23,147 nt of DNA, from NCBI GenBank assembly GCA_964200075.2, contig CAXNAA020000284.1:1-23147 (forward strand), in the 5' to 3' direction. Below are positions 20,401 through 23,147 of this stretch, in pieces (the first letter of the stretch is position 1; every line of letters starts with the position of its first letter). The position numbers and the translations under genes were made by a program. The stretch is from Sphacelaria rigidula (lineage: Eukaryota > Phaeophyceae > Sphacelariales). Below the pieces are notes generated by a model. The model did not search any database and was not told the origin of the DNA. It saw nothing but the letters and a program-made list of their open reading frames with translations.

Positions 20401-21166
20401 TGGCCAGAAACGCGAAAATAGCCATTTGACCGTTTTCGCTCCAGAGTCAAACTTGTGAAGCACATCATTCGAGGGGGGCATTGGCACTCCGTGTTGTGCT
20501 GTTATCGCGCTTCTGGCCATTTTTCGTACCTTTCCTAGGCAAAAAACGAGGAGGTATACCTTTTATAGGCCATTGCCTTGAGATTTGACCGTTTAGGAAC
20601 CATTCATGGAAACGTGACGATTCACAAAGTGCCATATGCGAGCTTTGACCACGGGGAAAACGTTAGTTGGAGTTCGGTGCACGAATATTTTACAGAAGTA
20701 TACTCGAACTTGGAGCAGTGCACCGTTCTGGTGGGCTGCGACATCAACATTTGCAGAATAGCAACCATATATTGCCCGAGAAACCATCCATTGTAAATTA
20801 TCACTTTTCTATCAACGGTTCCAAAAGAGTTAAGCCGGCCAAGTGACATCCGCGGCGAGCTATTTTACGTGTCATACTCCAGTCCGTCTGTATCCTGTGC
20901 GGGATCGGTTTCTGGTTTTGAGTTTTTCCTGGTCACGGTCGTCACGGTCGTCTCCCGGCGTTATCTTTTCCCTGCTGTTTCGCTTGGTTTTGTGTTGTGT
21001 GCTTGTCCGGGAAGGTGTCGAACAAGGTGCCCTTCCTGGCAGACTTGAAGCCCAGCGGGAAGTACGTCATGGAGGACTTGCAGGCAGTAGGGGGAGTCCC
21101 TGCGGTGCTGAAAATGCTCATGGAGGAGGGCTTCATCGATGGGTCTTGCATGACCGTCACGGGAAA
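11308..21166 (+). CDS. ilvD: dihydroxy-acid dehydratase (DHAD), plastid-targeted, 5' ten exons
   Basis: DHAD dehydrates 2,3-dihydroxy-isovalerate and 2,3-dihydroxy-3-methylvalerate to the 2-keto acids that become valine, leucine and isoleucine. Ten exons (11308-11482, 12263-12387, 13030-13098, 13947-14034, 14647-14807, 15754-15861, 16787-16879, 17451-17558, 19311-19463, 21015-21166) join in frame through GT-AG introns to about 410 residues. Three Fe-S cysteines are present: GNPCNMH (Cys about 113), PGCDKNMPG (Cys 186, with the Asp and Lys of the metal site) and [12 protein letters not shown] (Cys 259). The N-terminus is a signal peptide ending at an ASAFAP-like ATG|FVVPSG, so the enzyme probably works in the plastid stroma. 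DHADs have about 560-620 residues; the C-terminal third is not in the window. Similarity is to the IlvD/Ilv3 family rather than sugar-acid dehydratases ([21 protein letters not shown]). Confidence 0.95.
12263..12387 (+). CDS. ilvD: DHAD exon 2
   Basis: The acceptor is ...GATCCAG at 12262 and the donor is CAG|gtatgc at 12388. It encodes the N-terminal domain with [10 protein letters not shown] and [15 protein letters not shown], ending KAQ in phase 0. The split Gly codon with exon 1 keeps the frame. The 3' end is certain from homology; the 5' end could lie a few codons away. Confidence 0.88.
12681..12754. repeat. 16-bp perfect inverted repeat in intron 2
   Basis: GTACTGCGTACAGTAT (12681-12696) is exactly repeated in reverse complement at 12739-12754, with a 42-base spacer. 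It can form a 16-bp hairpin in the pre-mRNA of the dehydratase gene. Confidence 0.85.
13030..13098 (+). CDS. ilvD: DHAD exon 3, first Fe-S cysteine
   Basis: This 23-codon exon lies between CTCAAG and GAG|gtgggt, phase 0 on both sides. It reads [20 protein letters not shown] then AQE. The Cys in GNPCNMH is the first iron-sulfur ligand of the family. Confidence 0.93.
13541..13588 (+). repeat. A14 run and (TG)n microsatellite in intron 3
   Basis: Fourteen A (13541-13554) are followed by alternating TG interrupted once by CTGC. This is ordinary simple sequence within the 848-bp intron. Confidence 0.9.
13947..14034 (+). CDS. ilvD: DHAD exon 4
   Basis: The acceptor is AAACAG and the donor is AAAG|gtgatg. 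It encodes [20 protein letters not shown] then K, highly conserved in Ilv3-type dehydratases. It ends in phase 1, splitting the Gly codon of GTKGM. Confidence 0.93.
14602..14628 (+). repeat. three tandem TCTGTACCC units before exon 5
   Basis: The 9-base unit TCTGTACCC occurs three times in a row, 18 bases before the exon 5 acceptor. It forms the pyrimidine-rich tract used for that splice site. Confidence 0.85.
14647..14807 (+). CDS. ilvD: DHAD exon 5, second Fe-S cysteine and metal site
   Basis: The true acceptor is TTGATAG (ending 14646), because only this joins AAAG|GC in frame to give [14 protein letters not shown] stronger-looking acceptor, TCTTTTTCGTTGCAG, ends at 14666 inside the exon; its use would remove 20 bases and break the frame. 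The exon carries PGCDKNMPG, with the cluster Cys and the Asp/Lys of the Mg2+ site, and ends ATCATG|gtaagc in phase 0. Confidence 0.93.
15466..15568 (-). ncRNA. tRNA-like relic in intron 5
   Basis: On the minus strand GGTTCGATTCC (15477-15487) is a perfect pol III B box inside a T-arm-like GCGGG-loop-CCCTC, followed by TGGGTGC. GCGCCCT at the other end (15562-15568) could pair with TGGGTGC at six of seven positions counting one wobble. The roughly 75 bases between do not fold into a clear D arm and anticodon arm. It is probably a tRNA-derived repeat or decayed tRNA, not an active gene. Confidence 0.35.
15754..15861 (+). CDS. ilvD: DHAD exon 6
   Basis: A 36-codon exon between GACCAG and GAG|gtgagt, phase 0 at both ends. 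It reads VYGGTIRAG...[12 protein letters not shown]. The loop after TIRAG is shorter than in yeast Ilv3. Confidence 0.95.
16787..16879 (+). CDS. ilvD: DHAD exon 7, third Fe-S cysteine
   Basis: A 31-codon exon after TTTTTCAG, ending GAG|gtgaca. It holds the family signature [20 protein letters not shown]. The Cys of GACGG is the third cluster ligand. Confidence 0.96.
17451..17558 (+). CDS. ilvD: DHAD exon 8
   Basis: A 36-codon exon after CCTTTGTCAG, ending GAAAAG|gtatgc, phase 0. It encodes [14 protein letters not shown] and a helical segment to NMLEK. The following intron (17559-19310, 1752 bp) holds the 79-bp minisatellite. Confidence 0.95.
17794..18337 (+). repeat. 79-bp minisatellite, about seven copies, intron 8 of DHAD
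   Basis: GATGGAAA marks each unit start at 17794, 17869, 17948, 18027, 18106, 18185 and 18264. The first unit is 75 bp and diverged, the five central units are exactly 79 bp, and the last is diverged and partial. Units 3 and 5 (TAATTCAGG, TTCCAYTCCG) resemble each other, as do 4 and 6 (TACTTCAGG, CTCTCCATTTCG), giving a 158-bp two-unit period. Most units begin ATGGAAAGCG and contain a near-complementary CGCTTTCCAT about 50 bases later, so each can form its own hairpin. The unit lacks stop codons in all three forward frames, which explains the 268-codon frame across it. Confidence 0.93.
19311..19463 (+). CDS. ilvD: DHAD exon 9
   Basis: A 51-codon exon after ACTATTGCAG, ending CAGAAA|gtgcgt in phase 0. 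It carries [20 protein letters not shown] and HLIAMAKAF, the conserved substrate-domain core. It is much more GC-rich than the introns around it. Confidence 0.96.
20367..20577. mobile_element. 211-bp foldback MITE in intron 9
   Basis: Both ends are GGCAATGGCCTATAAAAGGT in opposite orientation. The arms continue with AAAGGTAC, AAAAATGGCCAGAA and RCGCGA on both sides; the right arm has about 24 extra bases. No target-site duplication is obvious. It is a non-coding, palindromic MITE-like unit. Confidence 0.75.
21015..21166 (+). CDS. ilvD: DHAD exon 10, last exon in the window
   Basis: The acceptor is CGGGAAG (ending 21014), with a poor pyrimidine tract close by. The exon reads [18 protein letters not shown], then [16 protein letters not shown] and MTVTG, ending GGAAA|gtgagt in phase 2. 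No further DHAD exon could be found up to 23147, so the next intron exceeds 1.98 kb or begins with an exon too short to see. Confidence 0.93.
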
Positions 21167-22237
21167 GTGAGTGGTGCAGCCGTCTACTCGTTGCCGTCTT
21201 CTCTGGCCTAAATATTTTTTTCAGCTATCGGCGTTGAGTTATTTCAGCGTCATCAGCGCTCCAATCTCGGCCGAAGTGAAATTGAACGAATCGCCATTCT
21301 GAGGACAGTAGTCTAGTAGTTCTCCGTATACCATCTGGGCCAGCCTGGACACGGCTTCAAGCTCTCAAAGCAATATCTCGTCCACACGGACGAGTTGGGC
21401 CACGATCCGCATTTTGTATTAATCGTCTAACCAAGGGGAAGGTGCCCATCTGCTCAACATTTTGGGCCCATATTTTGTCGTTGATTCAGCCCCATGTCTT
21501 GTAATTCCTCTACCTAACGGAGGAATCGTCCGTACTAAAATCTCCATGGAACCCTCGATCGATTCATTCAGCGGATGACGACGAATTTTGGTTTGGACAT
21601 TCCCTGGAGCACGGAAGACGATGGATATCCTCACCTTCACCTAATTCGTTATCTATCTCGAGATACGGCGCACATAAGTTTCCATACTGAAATCAGTATA
21701 TTATAAGCAGATGCACTAGATTAACTAAACCTGGATATCGCGTCTCAGTTTTTGAGATTTATGCTATGAAATTTGGTATGGAGAAGCGCTAGTGCAAAAT
21801 AAAACTCATGGGCACAGCCTTTTCATTTTTTTCGTTTTTTTTTTTTATTTTTATCGGGTTTTTGGGGGAGTTTGGAGGAGAACTGAAGACTACTTTCGGG
21901 TCTTACCTATTCGTTTTAGCTCAATTTTTTAAAATGTAATTCGAAACTCAGGATAAAGAACCACAGAGGTATGCTGAATATAAAAAAAAAAATCGGCCCT
22001 CGTTTTTTGGGGGGGGAGGGAAGGGTTCGGGCGTTCCCGTAAAAAATGGTGGTTTCTACACTAAATCGCCCTAAACCAGTGAAAACAAATCAACCTGATA
22101 CACCTTTTCCCGTCAATTATGCCCTAGCCACGACCCACACGAAGTTTCAATACACAAACACCAAGCGTGGGCCGATAAGTGGCCTGCAAAATACTGTTCT
22201 GAATTTATTCTGACACCGTCACTAAACGACTCATCAT
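21167..22237. other. intron 10 sequence, no gene seen
   Basis: This is the start of the last, open-ended intron of the dehydratase gene. It is AT-rich with T and A homopolymers (near 21828-21850 and 21979-21991) and a short G-run (22011-22018). TGAAATTTGGTATGGA at 21767-21782 is also present in the inverted repeat at 22263-22443. Confidence 0.5.
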
Positions 22238-22468
22238 ACGACCAGTACTTGAAATTGGACCCTGAAATTTGGTATGGACAATGAACAATTACTAGTACGT
22301 ATATATATATATATATTTTCCCATGAGTTGAGGGCAATAGTCAGTTTTGAGGTATCAGTAAAATGCTCCTAACTCATGAAAAAAAAGCTTGTGGTGCACT
22401 GGTGATTGTCTTGATTGTGCCGTATTGTCCATACCAAATTTCAGTGTCTGGCTCCAAATATTGGCCGT
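22238..22468. repeat. inverted repeat around a (TA)n core
   Basis: TGAAATTTGGTATGGACAAT at 22263-22282 is perfectly inverted at 22424-22443. The symmetry continues outward for about 25 more bases at roughly 64% identity, mostly transitions. The centre holds a (TA)n run (about 22300-22316). This looks like an eroded MITE or foldback element. Confidence 0.6.
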
Positions 22469-22842
22469 ACAGTGGGCCTGCGAGCTACAAATCCGCTTCT
22501 CGGCTGGCCCAGCTCGTACAGATTTGATGAGTTGCGGCTCCGCAGCGGAGGGAGACAACAAAAGTTTGTTTCGTGACGCCTCGTTTACCGGAGTTTGGTT
22601 CTTACACTGGTTGAAAATGATGTCGATATTCCCGGTTGCCTGGGTTTGGCAGCCGCTGGCAGGTCATGAACTGGTTGTGCCTTTCGCATCAATGTCTTGA
22701 TACAAGGACCTCATACCGCTTTGATGAATATATTCCTTTCCCCAGATTGTGGCGGATGTTAGTAGTCAAACTCTATGGTATTCACTCAATCGACAATTTT
22801 TGCAGACGATGTTGTACTTCACTTGAGACTTGAGAGTCGGTA

Positions 22843-22858
22843 GTGTGTGTGTGTGTGT
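22843..22858 (+). repeat. (GT)8 microsatellite
   Basis: Eight perfect GT units directly precede copy 2 of the dispersed repeat. Confidence 0.9.
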
Positions 22859-22867
22859 AGTCATCCC

Positions 22868-23078
22868 ATCTACTCTGGACGCCGGTCTACACCTTTCATT
22901 ATGTATGTGGGCGCAGTCGGGGGTCACACAGGAGGAAGGCCAAAACAGGAGTTATTTTTTATTTTTCAGTTCTTTTAGTTCTCCGCTTTCTTTCTGCGGT
23001 GCTTGCCGCTACTTTCTTATCGCGAGAGGGGTCCAGCAGTCCCTTTCCCTCGTCGACCGTCGAGTCGAGTTTTTGCAA
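22868..23078 (+). repeat. dispersed repeat, copy 2
   Basis: This is homologous to 7235-7445 but in the opposite orientation. Both contain GGTCACACAGGAGGAAGGCC, a T-rich stretch, TGCGGTGCTTGCC and CCTTTCCCTCGTCGACC. Homology fades after GTCGAG near 23070. No tRNA-like head is visible beside this copy within the window. Confidence 0.65.
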
Positions 23079-23147
23079 GGGTCGGACAAATAATGATTCG
23101 TCTGGAAATTACTTGGGTTCAGTATAATGAGTTGACTCGTGACGAAT

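Overview
The window is nuclear DNA of a photosynthetic stramenopile, most likely a brown alga; the lineage call is an inference. One gene is split into ten short exons by GT-AG introns of about 0.6-1.75 kb. Its protein starts with a signal peptide followed at once by an ASAFAP-like motif with Phe at the cleavage point, the usual plastid address in algae with secondary red plastids. The rest of the window is repeat-rich, non-coding DNA.

Layout. Positions 1-1465 are non-coding and hold a long foldback element (294-716). Positions 1466-6614 are a complete but dead Ty1/copia retrotransposon, with two 322-bp LTRs and a perfect 5-bp target duplication. Its gag has an amber stop, its protease Asp is Asn, and its integrase has an internal deletion and a frameshift. 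Almost all of its reverse transcriptase is missing; a tract containing a CAA microsatellite lies in its place, and the RNase H has lost acidic residues. Positions 6615-7450 hold a tRNA-like sequence interrupted by a small hAT-like element with an 8-bp target duplication, followed by a dispersed repeat. Positions 7474-8225 are a second inverted-repeat element. Positions 8226-11300 show no gene I can support.

The only host gene I can support runs from about 11308 to beyond 23147. It encodes dihydroxy-acid dehydratase (DHAD, IlvD/Ilv3), the third common enzyme of branched-chain amino-acid synthesis. The ten exons join without breaking the frame into about 410 residues, carry all three Fe-S cysteines, and lack the C-terminal third, which must lie past the right edge. 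The introns contain a 79-bp minisatellite, a foldback element, a tRNA-like box and smaller inverted repeats. The window ends in a second copy of the dispersed repeat seen at 7.2-7.45 kb, in the opposite orientation.

I found no convincing new multi-gene system. The most unusual items are the two-unit-periodic minisatellite in intron 8, the nested hAT-like element, the copia element whose polymerase is missing, and a strong decoy splice acceptor inside exon 5. All coordinates and alignments were read by eye, so boundaries may be off by a few bases.
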